From positions 1 through 34,137 of the forward strand of contig CAMTOQ010000036.1 in assembly GCA_947074205.1 (NCBI GenBank): a stretch of 34,137 nucleotides of DNA, read 5' to 3'. This stretch comes from an uncultured Bacteroides sp. GTDB lineage: Bacteria > Bacteroidota > Bacteroidia > Bacteroidales > Bacteroidaceae. The translations under genes were made by a program, and so were the position numbers. The notes beneath the pieces are model-generated. The model was not told where the DNA came from and searched no databases. It was given only the letters and a program-made list of their open reading frames with translations. Of this stretch, positions 27,771-34,137 are shown one piece after another; within the stretch, counting starts at the first letter, position 1, and each line of letters begins with the position of its first letter.

Positions 27771-28409
27771 TCAATTAGCCCTATTCAAGTAACCTTTATC
27801 GAAGGCTTTCACCACTAAATCGATTGCATTCTTAGCAGTAAATTTTCTGATTAGCCTTTTTCTAAAGGTCTCCACCGTGTTTACACTCAGCCCTAAAGAT
27901 TGTGCAATCTCATTGGTGTTCAATCCATCGGCTATGAGTTGCAATACTTGCAGTTCCCTTGTCGATGGTTTTTGTCGACCAAAAGCCTTTTCGTGTTCCT
28001 TCGTCAATTTGGCATGCACCTCCTGAAAACGAGGGCAAGTATATACATCTCCTTGCAACACGCACTCTACAGCATTGGCCAATTCGCCCATTGCACTAGA
28101 CTTCAAAACAATACCCTGAACCCCTAGTGCTATCATCTTATTGACATACCACACCTCTTCGTGCATCGTGTGAATCAAAATCAGTGCCGAAGAATCTTTT
28201 CTTCTGATTACATCAATAAGCTCAAACCCGGATAGGTCGGGAATGCTTATATCAAGAATATAAAGATCAAAATCGCACTTGTTAATCAACTCTAGGGCTT
28301 GAATGCCCGAAGTTGCTATTTCAGTTACAGATTCTGTAGGCTCAAGTAAAGCTTTAACCCCTTGTGCCACTAAAGGATGATCATCTACAATCAAGATATT
28401 GTTCTGCAT
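27771..28409 (-). CDS. NarL/LuxR-family response regulator
   Basis: A 212-residue two-domain regulator. The receiver domain (1-120) has the acidic pair D9-D10, phospho-acceptor D53 (LYILDISIPDLSG), T81 and K103. The C-terminal GerE-type helix-turn-helix (about 146-210) includes STRELQVLQLIADGLNTNEIAQSLGLSVNTVETFRKRL. It should bind DNA as a dimer once phosphorylated by a histidine kinase. No kinase gene is adjacent; the nearest one is 4.4 kb away. The gene follows der by 43 bases with no promoter evident in the gap, so it may be read through from der. Confidence 0.93.
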   Translation of the reverse strand: MQNNILIVDDHPLVAQGVKALLEPTESVTEIATSGIQALELINKCDFDLYILDISIPDLSGFELIDVIRRKDSSALILIHTMHEEVWYVNKMIALGVQGIVLKSSAMGELANAVECVLQGDVYTCPRFQEVHAKLTKEHEKAFGRQKPSTRELQVLQLIADGLNTNEIAQSLGLSVNTVETFRKRLIRKFTAKNAIDLVVKAFDKGYLNRAN

Positions 28410-28452
28410 AGTGTTTGGTTAGATAGTTTTTGTCGTAGATTATTCGAAACGA

Positions 28453-29766
28453 TTATTTCTGACGAATAAAGATATTAATTGGTGTACCCGAAAGATTCCA
28501 ACGTTCTCTGATTTTGTTCTCCAAGAAACGTTTGTAAGGCTCCTTGATATACTGAGGCAAGTTAGCAAAGAACACAAATGTAGGAACTTTTGTACCAGGA
28601 AGTTGTGTCACATATTTCACCTTAATATATTTACCCTTGGTAGCAGGAGGTGGGTAAGCTTCGATCAAAGGCAACATCTCTTCGTTTAGACGAGCTGTTG
28701 GGATCTTCACAGAACGATGATCGTATACTTCGCGCGCAAGTTCGAGCACCTTCAAGATACGCTGTTTTGTTGTAGCCGAAGTAAACACAATAGGGAAGTC
28801 TACGAATGGAGCAAAACGCTTACGTATAGCTTCTTCAAAAGTCTTAATCACCTTTGTATCCTTGTTTTCTACAAGGTCCCACTTATTTACTACTACAACT
28901 AAACCTTTCTGGTTCTTCTGAATCAAAGAGAAAATATTCAAATCTTGACTCTCTACACCACGTGTAGCGTCGAGCATCAAAATACAAACGTCCGAATTCT
29001 CAATGGCACGGATAGAGCGAATCACCGAATAGTACTCCAAATCTTCGTTCACCTTACCTTTTTTACGGATACCCGCAGTATCTACTAGGTAGAAGTCGAA
29101 ACCGAATTTGTTGTAACGTGTGTAGATAGAATCGCGTGTAGTTCCTGCAATATCAGTTACAATATTACGCTCTTCACCAATGAAGGCATTGATGATAGAA
29201 GATTTACCTGCATTAGGACGACCAACAACAGCAAAACGAGGAATATCCTCTTCAATTGTGTCGTCAGACTCCTTCTTAAATTTGGTTACAAGAAGATCTA
29301 ACAGGTCACCTGTACCGCTACCACTAATAGCAGAGATACATTGTGGATCGCCTAGCCCAAGGCTATAGAACTCCGCAGCATTATAATGCAAATTATTATT
29401 ATCTGTTTTGTTAGCCACTACTATCACCGGACGTTTGGCACGACGCAAGATTGACGCCACTTCCATATCAAGATCGGTAACACCATTGGCCACATCAACC
29501 ACAAACAAGATTACATCAGCTTCATCAACAGCTAAAAGTACCTGTTTGCGAATTTCATCTTCGAATACATCATCCGAATTGACAACCCAACCACCGGTAT
29601 CAACGATAGAGAACTCACGTCCACCCCAATCAGAAATACCATATTGGCGGTCGCGTGTAGTTCCAGCTTGTTCGTTTACGATAGCCTGGCGACTCTTTGT
29701 CAGACGATTAAAAAGTGTAGACTTACCTACATTAGGACGGCCTACGATGGCAACTAAATTTCCCAT
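28453..29766 (-). CDS. der: Ribosome assembly GTPase Der (EngA)
   Basis: A 437-residue protein with two consecutive GTPase domains, the hallmark of Der: G1 GRPNVGKST (9-17), DTGGW (56-60) and NKTD in domain 1, and GRPNAGKSS (182-190), DTAGIRKKG and NKWD in domain 2. A C-terminal KH-like domain follows (about 350-437, with [19 protein letters not shown] and [15 protein letters not shown]). Der is required for assembly of the large ribosomal subunit. It lies 51 bases after era, so the two ribosome-assembly GTPases are probably cotranscribed. Confidence 0.98.
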   Translation of the reverse strand: MGNLVAIVGRPNVGKSTLFNRLTKSRQAIVNEQAGTTRDRQYGISDWGGREFSIVDTGGWVVNSDDVFEDEIRKQVLLAVDEADVILFVVDVANGVTDLDMEVASILRRAKRPVIVVANKTDNNNLHYNAAEFYSLGLGDPQCISAISGSGTGDLLDLLVTKFKKESDDTIEEDIPRFAVVGRPNAGKSSIINAFIGEERNIVTDIAGTTRDSIYTRYNKFGFDFYLVDTAGIRKKGKVNEDLEYYSVIRSIRAIENSDVCILMLDATRGVESQDLNIFSLIQKNQKGLVVVVNKWDLVENKDTKVIKTFEEAIRKRFAPFVDFPIVFTSATTKQRILKVLELAREVYDHRSVKIPTARLNEEMLPLIEAYPPPATKGKYIKVKYVTQLPGTKVPTFVFFANLPQYIKEPYKRFLENKIRERWNLSGTPINIFIRQK

Positions 29767-29817
29767 ACTTTACTTTATTATTATCACAACTATCACAGTT
29801 GCATTACTATTATATTA

Positions 29818-30699
29818 TTAATCTAGTTGATAACCAAAACTACGCAACTCTTTATCCGAGCTACGCCAATCTTTATCAACTTTTACATATGTTTCTAGAT
29901 AGATGCGCTTATCAAAAAAGCGTTCTAGTTCACGGCGTGCTTCGGTAGCCACCTTTTTCAAAGCTTTACCCTGCTTGCCAATGATAATACCTTTTTGCGA
30001 ATCGCGCTCCACATAAATCACAGCACGAATATGTATCACATCCTTCTCCTCTTTAAAGGTTTCTACCCCTACTTCAACAGCATAAGGAATCTCCTTATCG
30101 TAATACAAAAGAATCTTCTCACGAATAATCTCAGTAACAAAGAAACGTGCGGGTTTATCTGTCAATTGGTCTTTATCAAAGAAAGGAGGTGAATCGGGCA
30201 ACAGCTCAAGAATACGCTTCATCACATAGTCAGTGTTAAACTTAGCAGCTGCCGATATTGGAATAATCTCTGCTTGAGGTATTAACTCTTTCCACTTCTC
30301 TACGAGCTCCGTGAGTTTATCTTGGTTGCTCAAATCTATTTTGTTGATCAGCAACAGAATAGGAATTGAGAGCTTCTGTACATTCGCTACAAAGTCACTA
30401 TTCTTATCCGGCGTCTCTACAACATCCGTCACATAAAGAAGAACATCTGCATCCACCAACGCCGAATTAGAGAAATTCAACATAGACTCTTGCAGCTTAT
30501 ATTGAGGTTTCAACACACCTGGCGTATCCGAGAAAACAATCTGTACATCATCAGTATTGTATATTCCCATAATACGATGACGAGTAGTTTGCGCTTTGAA
30601 AGTAGCAATAGATACACGCTCGCCCACTAACACATTCATCAGTGTAGATTTTCCAACATTAGGATTTCCTACAATATTAACAAAACCAGCTTTATGCAT
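29818..30699 (-). CDS. era: GTPase Era
   Basis: A 293-residue GTPase with one G domain: G1 GNPNVGKST (11-19), G2 region AQTTRHRI, G3 DTPG (58-61), G4 NKID (119-122), G5 ISA. A C-terminal KH domain with the GKQGKALK loop (241-248) follows. Era binds the 3' end of 16S rRNA and helps assemble the small subunit. It sits between fabH (across a terminator) and der. No clean promoter is seen in the 93-base gap upstream. Confidence 0.98.
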   Translation of the reverse strand: MHKAGFVNIVGNPNVGKSTLMNVLVGERVSIATFKAQTTRHRIMGIYNTDDVQIVFSDTPGVLKPQYKLQESMLNFSNSALVDADVLLYVTDVVETPDKNSDFVANVQKLSIPILLLINKIDLSNQDKLTELVEKWKELIPQAEIIPISAAAKFNTDYVMKRILELLPDSPPFFDKDQLTDKPARFFVTEIIREKILLYYDKEIPYAVEVGVETFKEEKDVIHIRAVIYVERDSQKGIIIGKQGKALKKVATEARRELERFFDKRIYLETYVKVDKDWRSSDKELRSFGYQLD

Positions 30700-30721
30700 A
30701 TTCGATTGCAGTTTTTAGTTG

Positions 30722-30757
30722 AAAAAAAAACGCATCAAATAAGAATAAGATGCGTTT
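30722..30757 (-). terminator. Terminator after fabH
   Basis: AAACGCATC (30728-30736) pairs with GATGCGTTT (30749-30757). On the minus strand the stem is followed by a run of T (30727-30722). It separates the yceD-rpmF-fabH unit from era-der. Confidence 0.85.
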
Positions 30758-30792
30758 CGTTATTTGTTTATATAGCAAACAAAATAAGACGT

Positions 30793-31797
30793 TTATTGTT
30801 TCGCCCCATCGTAGCCCCACTTCACATAAAGTGCACCCCATGTAAAGCCAGCGCCAAAAGCAGTAAAGATGATGTTATCACCTTTTTTCAGTTTGCTTTC
30901 GAAATCCCAGATACATAGTGGCAATGTAGCAGCGCTTGTATTACCATATTTATTGATATTAACCATGACTTTATCAATAGGCAACTCCATACGGTGAGCC
31001 ACAGCGTCGATAATACGCATGTTAGCTTGATGAGGAACTACCCAAGCAATATTGTCTTTGTCTAGACCGTTGCGCTCTGCAAGAGTTGCGCTCACGTCAG
31101 ACATGTTAGATACAGCATATTTAAATACAGTTCTACCCTCTTGATAGATAGAGTGCATATGATTGTCTACAGTAAAATAAGAAGCAGGACAAACAGAACC
31201 TCCGGCCTTCAAGTGCAAAAATGGTAAACCTTTACCATCAGTGCGCAAGATTGAATCCATTACACCAAAATCTTCAGTAGTTGGCTCTAGCATAAATGCT
31301 GCAGCACCATCACCAAAAATTGGACAAGTAGCTCTATCTGTATAATTAGTAATAGACGACATTTTATCAGCGCCTACAACAATAATCTTCTTATATCTTC
31401 CCGAACGGATAAAATTAGCTGCAGTTTCCAAAGCAAACAAAAAACCGCTACAAGCAGCTGCTAAGTCAAAAGCAAAAGCATTTTTCAGCCCTAATTTATC
31501 ACAAAGTATAGAAGCAGTTGAGGGGAAAGTATAGTCACCTGTGGTAGTAGCCACAATAACTAAGTCAATCTCATCAGGCGAAGAAGCAGTACGTTGCATC
31601 AGCTGTTTAGCAGCCTTTCTAGCCATATATGATGTACCTAGTCCCTCTTCGTTCAAGATTCGACGTTCCTTTACACCAATACGAGTCATGATCCACTCAT
31701 CGTTTGTGTCGACCATTCTAGAAATTTCTTCGTTATTCAAGACATAGTCAGGAACATAGCCTCCTACTCCAGTAATTACCGCGTTTATTTTTTCCAT
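30793..31797 (-). CDS. fabH: 3-oxoacyl-ACP synthase III (KASIII)
   Basis: A 334-residue condensing enzyme that starts fatty acid synthesis by joining acetyl-CoA to malonyl-ACP. The triad is C116 (in [13 protein letters not shown]), H256 (in [11 protein letters not shown]) and N286 (in [12 protein letters not shown]). The length is normal for the family. Many bacteria have the order rpmF-plsX-fabH; here fabH follows rpmF directly after 91 bases with no plsX. Confidence 0.97.
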   Translation of the reverse strand: MEKINAVITGVGGYVPDYVLNNEEISRMVDTNDEWIMTRIGVKERRILNEEGLGTSYMARKAAKQLMQRTASSPDEIDLVIVATTTGDYTFPSTASILCDKLGLKNAFAFDLAAACSGFLFALETAANFIRSGRYKKIIVVGADKMSSITNYTDRATCPIFGDGAAAFMLEPTTEDFGVMDSILRTDGKGLPFLHLKAGGSVCPASYFTVDNHMHSIYQEGRTVFKYAVSNMSDVSATLAERNGLDKDNIAWVVPHQANMRIIDAVAHRMELPIDKVMVNINKYGNTSAATLPLCIWDFESKLKKGDNIIFTAFGAGFTWGALYVKWGYDGAKQ

Positions 31798-31823
31798 TAA
31801 TACAATTTTAAATAAGCTGAAAA

Positions 31824-31860
31824 TTAAAGCAGCCAGAGATTAACCTCTCCAGCTGTTTAA
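31824..31860 (-). promoter_or_regulatory. Imperfect hairpin between rpmF and fabH
   Basis: TTAAAGCAGC (31824-31833) and AGCTGTTTAA (31851-31860) can pair with a bulge, with AGAG and CTCT pairing inside. On the minus strand it is followed by TTTTC. It could be a partial terminator that lowers fabH expression relative to rpmF, or a processing site. The structure is imperfect and the role is inferred. Confidence 0.3.
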
Positions 31861-31888
31861 TCAGTAAGGCCTACGCCCAGGGTTGTTA

Positions 31889-32074
31889 TTAAACAGCCGC
31901 TTCTTTTTCGATAGCTAGTTTTCCTCTGTAGTAACCACAAGCGCCACATACAGTGTGATAAACATGCCATTCACCACAGTTAGGACAGATAGCCAATGTA
32001 GGAGCTACTGCCTTATCGTGAGTTCTTCTCTTAGCTGTTCTTGTTTTCGATTGTCTTCTCTTAGGATGTGCCAT
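31889..32074 (-). CDS. rpmF: 50S ribosomal protein L32 (zinc-binding form)
   Basis: A 61-residue protein starting MAHPKRRQSKTRTAKRRTHD, the L32 signature, then a zinc ribbon with C30, C33, C43 and C46. Because all four cysteines are present, this is the zinc-dependent form. It is 13 bases downstream of the YceD/DUF177 gene, a pairing kept in most bacteria. Confidence 0.98.
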   Translation of the reverse strand: MAHPKRRQSKTRTAKRRTHDKAVAPTLAICPNCGEWHVYHTVCGACGYYRGKLAIEKEAAV

Positions 32075-32087
32075 TTTCTTTTAAACT

Positions 32088-32663
32088 TTAATTATTATCT
32101 AATATTTTTTTTAATTCATTCCAACGAGGATCGATGGCTTGTTCACCACCTTCAGCTTCGGCTTCCTCATCATTTCCTTCAAATCCATCTTCCGCCGGCT
32201 CATCAACAGTGGTTCTCAAATGCTTACTAAGCTTGCTAGTCATCGACTTGTTACACTTTCCAGGACCATGAACATGTTTCATTGGAACAGTAAGTGCTAT
32301 AAACTCATACATAAACCAAGCCACATTGATTTCACCTTCTTCTTCAGGAATTACAATGAGATTCTCACCTTCCTCGGCATATTCTCTACCAAACTTCACA
32401 GTTAGTTTATCCTCACTTTCTACAGGAATTTCCATTTCGTCCAAACAACGATCACATGGAACAAAAACGATACCCGAAGTGTGGAATGTAAATTCAAAAG
32501 AATGTGTATGTTTCTTTACATCAAGAACAACATTAACCTTACCCTTCTGCACCTCTTGACCATCAATATGTGCAAAATAGATATTGTCAAGCAGAAATTC
32601 ATACTGCTTGTGCTGCTCTCGCATTCCCCTAAGGTCGATTTTATATTTATCAAACTTTCCCAA
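32088..32663 (-). CDS. yceD: DUF177 (YceD) family protein
   Basis: A 191-residue protein of the YceD family. Visible features are the CDRC pair (C70, C73) after a beta-strand, an acidic middle, and the C-terminal DPRWNELKKIL segment (about 178-188). The family is linked to 23S rRNA accumulation and large-subunit assembly in plants and bacteria. It precedes rpmF by 13 bases. A leader of about 100 bases carries a hairpin (32711-32756). Confidence 0.9.
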   Translation of the reverse strand: MGKFDKYKIDLRGMREQHKQYEFLLDNIYFAHIDGQEVQKGKVNVVLDVKKHTHSFEFTFHTSGIVFVPCDRCLDEMEIPVESEDKLTVKFGREYAEEGENLIVIPEEEGEINVAWFMYEFIALTVPMKHVHGPGKCNKSMTSKLSKHLRTTVDEPAEDGFEGNDEEAEAEGGEQAIDPRWNELKKILDNN

Positions 32664-32710
32664 AGCTCACTATTTTTAAAACCACTGTGAAAATTAGCCT
32701 TCTATATTTA

Positions 32711-32756
32711 CCGGTTTAGCTAACTGCTTGTCGTTGAATACTAAGCAACTAAACGG
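32711..32756 (-). promoter_or_regulatory. Leader hairpin upstream of yceD-rpmF
   Basis: CCGGTTTAG (32711-32719) pairs with CTAAACGG (32749-32756) with one bulged base, and TGCTT (32725-32729) pairs with AAGCA (32743-32747) inside. The hairpin lies between the predicted transcription start (near 32766) and the yceD start. It may be a regulatory leader, for example a ribosomal-protein autoregulation site, but no known motif is recognised. Confidence 0.4.
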
Positions 32757-32771
32757 ATAGAATTCGGGCGA

Positions 32772-32779
32772 CAAAGATA
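32772..32779 (-). promoter_or_regulatory. -7 promoter element for yceD-rpmF-fabH
   Basis: Minus-strand TATCTTTG (32779-32772) matches TAnnTTTG, giving a leader of about 103 bases. No -33 TTTG at the usual spacing. Confidence 0.45.
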
Positions 32780-32820
32780 CAAATAATAATCCTCATATAC
32801 CATAAAATAAAAGCAAAACT

Positions 32821-33975
32821 TTACTTTTTAAGTTCTATTCTAAATACGGTGCCTTTATTAACCTCTGAGGATTTTACAAAAATATAGCCCTTGTGATATT
32901 CCTCTACAATTCTACGGGCCAAAGACAGCCCAAGTCCCCACCCTCTTTTCTTAGTGGTATAGCCAGGATTAAAGACGGCTTTCTGTTTACTTTTAATGAT
33001 TCCCTTGCCAGTATCTGCCACATCAATAATCCATTTAGTAGATGTAGAGTGTAATTTAATATCAATTCGTCCTACTCCAGCCATTGCATCAATAGCATTT
33101 TTGCAGAGGTTTTCGATCACCCAACCAAATAGATCTACATTAATATCAGCTAATGCAGGTGTGCTAGGAATATCAAGTTGTATGACAACTTTACTAGAAA
33201 CCCTTGCACGCATATAGCGGATAACATCAGTAAGCAGGATGTTCAAATCAACCCTGGACAGTTCAGGAGCTGATCCTATCTTGGAGAAGCGATTAGCTAC
33301 CATCTGGAGTCTATCTATATCTTGCGACATCGCCTCAAGAAGCTCATCTGCAGGGTACTTATCTTTGAGTAGTTCCCGCCATGCATATAGCGAAGAGATG
33401 GGAGTACCTAGCTGATGGGCTGTCTCTTTAGATAATCCCACCCACACCCGATTCTGCTCCGATTTCTTAAAACTAAGCAACGCGAAAATGGCGATTAGGA
33501 CAAACACCATCACAACCCCCAACTGAACATAAGGAAATATCGAGAGGCGAGTGAGAATCAAAGATTCATCAAAGTTTACCTCGAGATATTGCGACGAATC
33601 AGGATCAATGTCAATGCGTATCACGCGCCCGGCTACTGCAAATTGTTTAGCCTGATGCTGCAAATAAGCAATAGAGTCCGAACCTGCAATCACCACATTG
33701 CGATAAGTCTGAATTTCTCCCGAAGGACTAGTTACAATCACAGGAATGGTGTTGTTTGCATTGAGCACTTGTAATACTAACGAAAGGTCAGTAGATTCAT
33801 CAGCAGTACTAAAGGCACGTATAGCGTCAGCCCAAAGCTCCATACGCAGCTTCTCTTCTTTTGAGAGGTCATTGGCTAGTCTATTAGAGAAATAGAGCGA
33901 GCCCACTGCTAAGAATATAGCTGTTAAAACTAAAATGACCTTAAGGCGCCGCATATCGATAAACTGCATACTCAA
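32821..33975 (-). CDS. Membrane-bound sensor histidine kinase
   Basis: A 384-residue kinase. TM1 is at about residues 11-30 and TM2 at about 147-168, enclosing a periplasmic domain of about 115 residues. The phospho-acceptor histidine is H187 in LSKETAHQLGTPISSLYAW. The ATP-binding domain has an N-box NLCKNAIDAMAG (289-300), G1 DTGKGI (321-326) and G2 GWGLGLSLA (345-353). There is no HAMP domain evident and no receiver domain. The AHQLGTPISSL wording is a recurring Bacteroidetes subtype. No regulator gene is adjacent, so its partner is unknown. Confidence 0.95.
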   Translation of the reverse strand: MSMQFIDMRRLKVILVLTAIFLAVGSLYFSNRLANDLSKEEKLRMELWADAIRAFSTADESTDLSLVLQVLNANNTIPVIVTSPSGEIQTYRNVVIAGSDSIAYLQHQAKQFAVAGRVIRIDIDPDSSQYLEVNFDESLILTRLSIFPYVQLGVVMVFVLIAIFALLSFKKSEQNRVWVGLSKETAHQLGTPISSLYAWRELLKDKYPADELLEAMSQDIDRLQMVANRFSKIGSAPELSRVDLNILLTDVIRYMRARVSSKVVIQLDIPSTPALADINVDLFGWVIENLCKNAIDAMAGVGRIDIKLHSTSTKWIIDVADTGKGIIKSKQKAVFNPGYTTKKRGWGLGLSLARRIVEEYHKGYIFVKSSEVNKGTVFRIELKK

Positions 33976-34027
33976 TAGATATTTGAATTTCTATTACTAC
34001 TAACGCAAAGAATATAGGTATAGTATT

Positions 34028-34059
34028 CAAAGATAAAGATTGTAACGCTATTATGCAAA
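34028..34059 (-). promoter_or_regulatory. Promoter for the histidine kinase gene
   Basis: Minus-strand TTTG (34059-34056), 20 bases, TATCTTTG (34035-34028). This lies between the rRNA terminator and the kinase start, with a leader of about 47 bases. Confidence 0.6.
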
Positions 34060-34062
34060 CAC

Positions 34063-34094
34063 AAAAAAGCCTTCGAATATTGCTATTCGAAGGC
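34063..34094 (-). terminator. rRNA operon terminator
   Basis: GCCTTCGAATA (34069-34079) pairs with TATTCGAAGGC (34084-34094) around a 4-base loop, followed on the minus strand by six T (34068-34063). It lies 10 bases after the 5S rRNA. Confidence 0.9.
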
Positions 34095-34104
34095 CTCTTG
34101 AAAA

Positions 34105-34137
34105 ACGGCGACTACCTACTCTCCCACTGTTACGCAG
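34105..34137 (-). rRNA. 5S ribosomal RNA, 3' end, cut by window edge
   Basis: The minus strand reads AACAGTGGGAGAGTAGGTAG then TCGCCG, the 3' end of bacterial 5S rRNA. The exact 3' base is approximate. The rest of the rRNA operon lies beyond the right edge. Confidence 0.88.

Overview
The window looks like the chromosome of a Bacteroidales bacterium, most likely Bacteroides or a close relative. The evidence is the gene set (OstA-like/SurA-like/MutL cluster, MlaE-MlaF pair, RRM-type RNA-binding protein, L32 with an upstream YceD), the moderate GC content, and repeated promoters of the Bacteroidetes type (TTTG, about 19 bases, TAnnTTTG) instead of the E. coli -35/-10 form. Most genes are on the minus strand. 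The exceptions are trpS, the RRM protein gene and mlaE-mlaF. The window is bounded by RNA genes: the 5' half of a tRNA-Val at the left edge and the 3' end of a 5S rRNA with its terminator at the right edge.

Left part (1-7.9 kb), the accessory-looking region: tRNA-Val, then a three-gene minus-strand run (DUF1810, YaaA, hexapeptide acetyltransferase). Next is a closely spaced run read right to left: archaeal-type AAA ATPase, four-helix membrane protein, a protein that looks like a divergent uracil-DNA-glycosylase-fold enzyme, and a 1049-residue helicase with a phospholipase-D-type domain. The last two are the best candidate here for a poorly described DNA-processing or defence module. The intergenic region between the ATPase and trpS holds two tandem palindromes and a cluster of hairpins and short repeats.

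Middle part (7.9-24.5 kb), core genome: trpS converges on mutL with a shared long-stem terminator. mutL is at the 3' end of an envelope-biogenesis run of three parvulin-type periplasmic chaperones, an OstA-like protein and a small membrane protein. Then come guaB, recQ and the proteostasis block clpX-clpP-tig. A perfect 15-bp inverted repeat sits between recQ and guaB and overlaps the only promoter-like element I can find for guaB.

Right part (24.5-34.1 kb): an RRM RNA-binding protein behind a long AT-rich leader region, lptB divergent from mlaE-mlaF (lipopolysaccharide export and phospholipid transport), a NarL-type response regulator, the ribosome-assembly GTPases der and era, fabH, rpmF, a YceD/DUF177 protein, and a membrane histidine kinase. 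fabH, rpmF and yceD are adjacent without plsX. The kinase and the regulator are not adjacent to each other.
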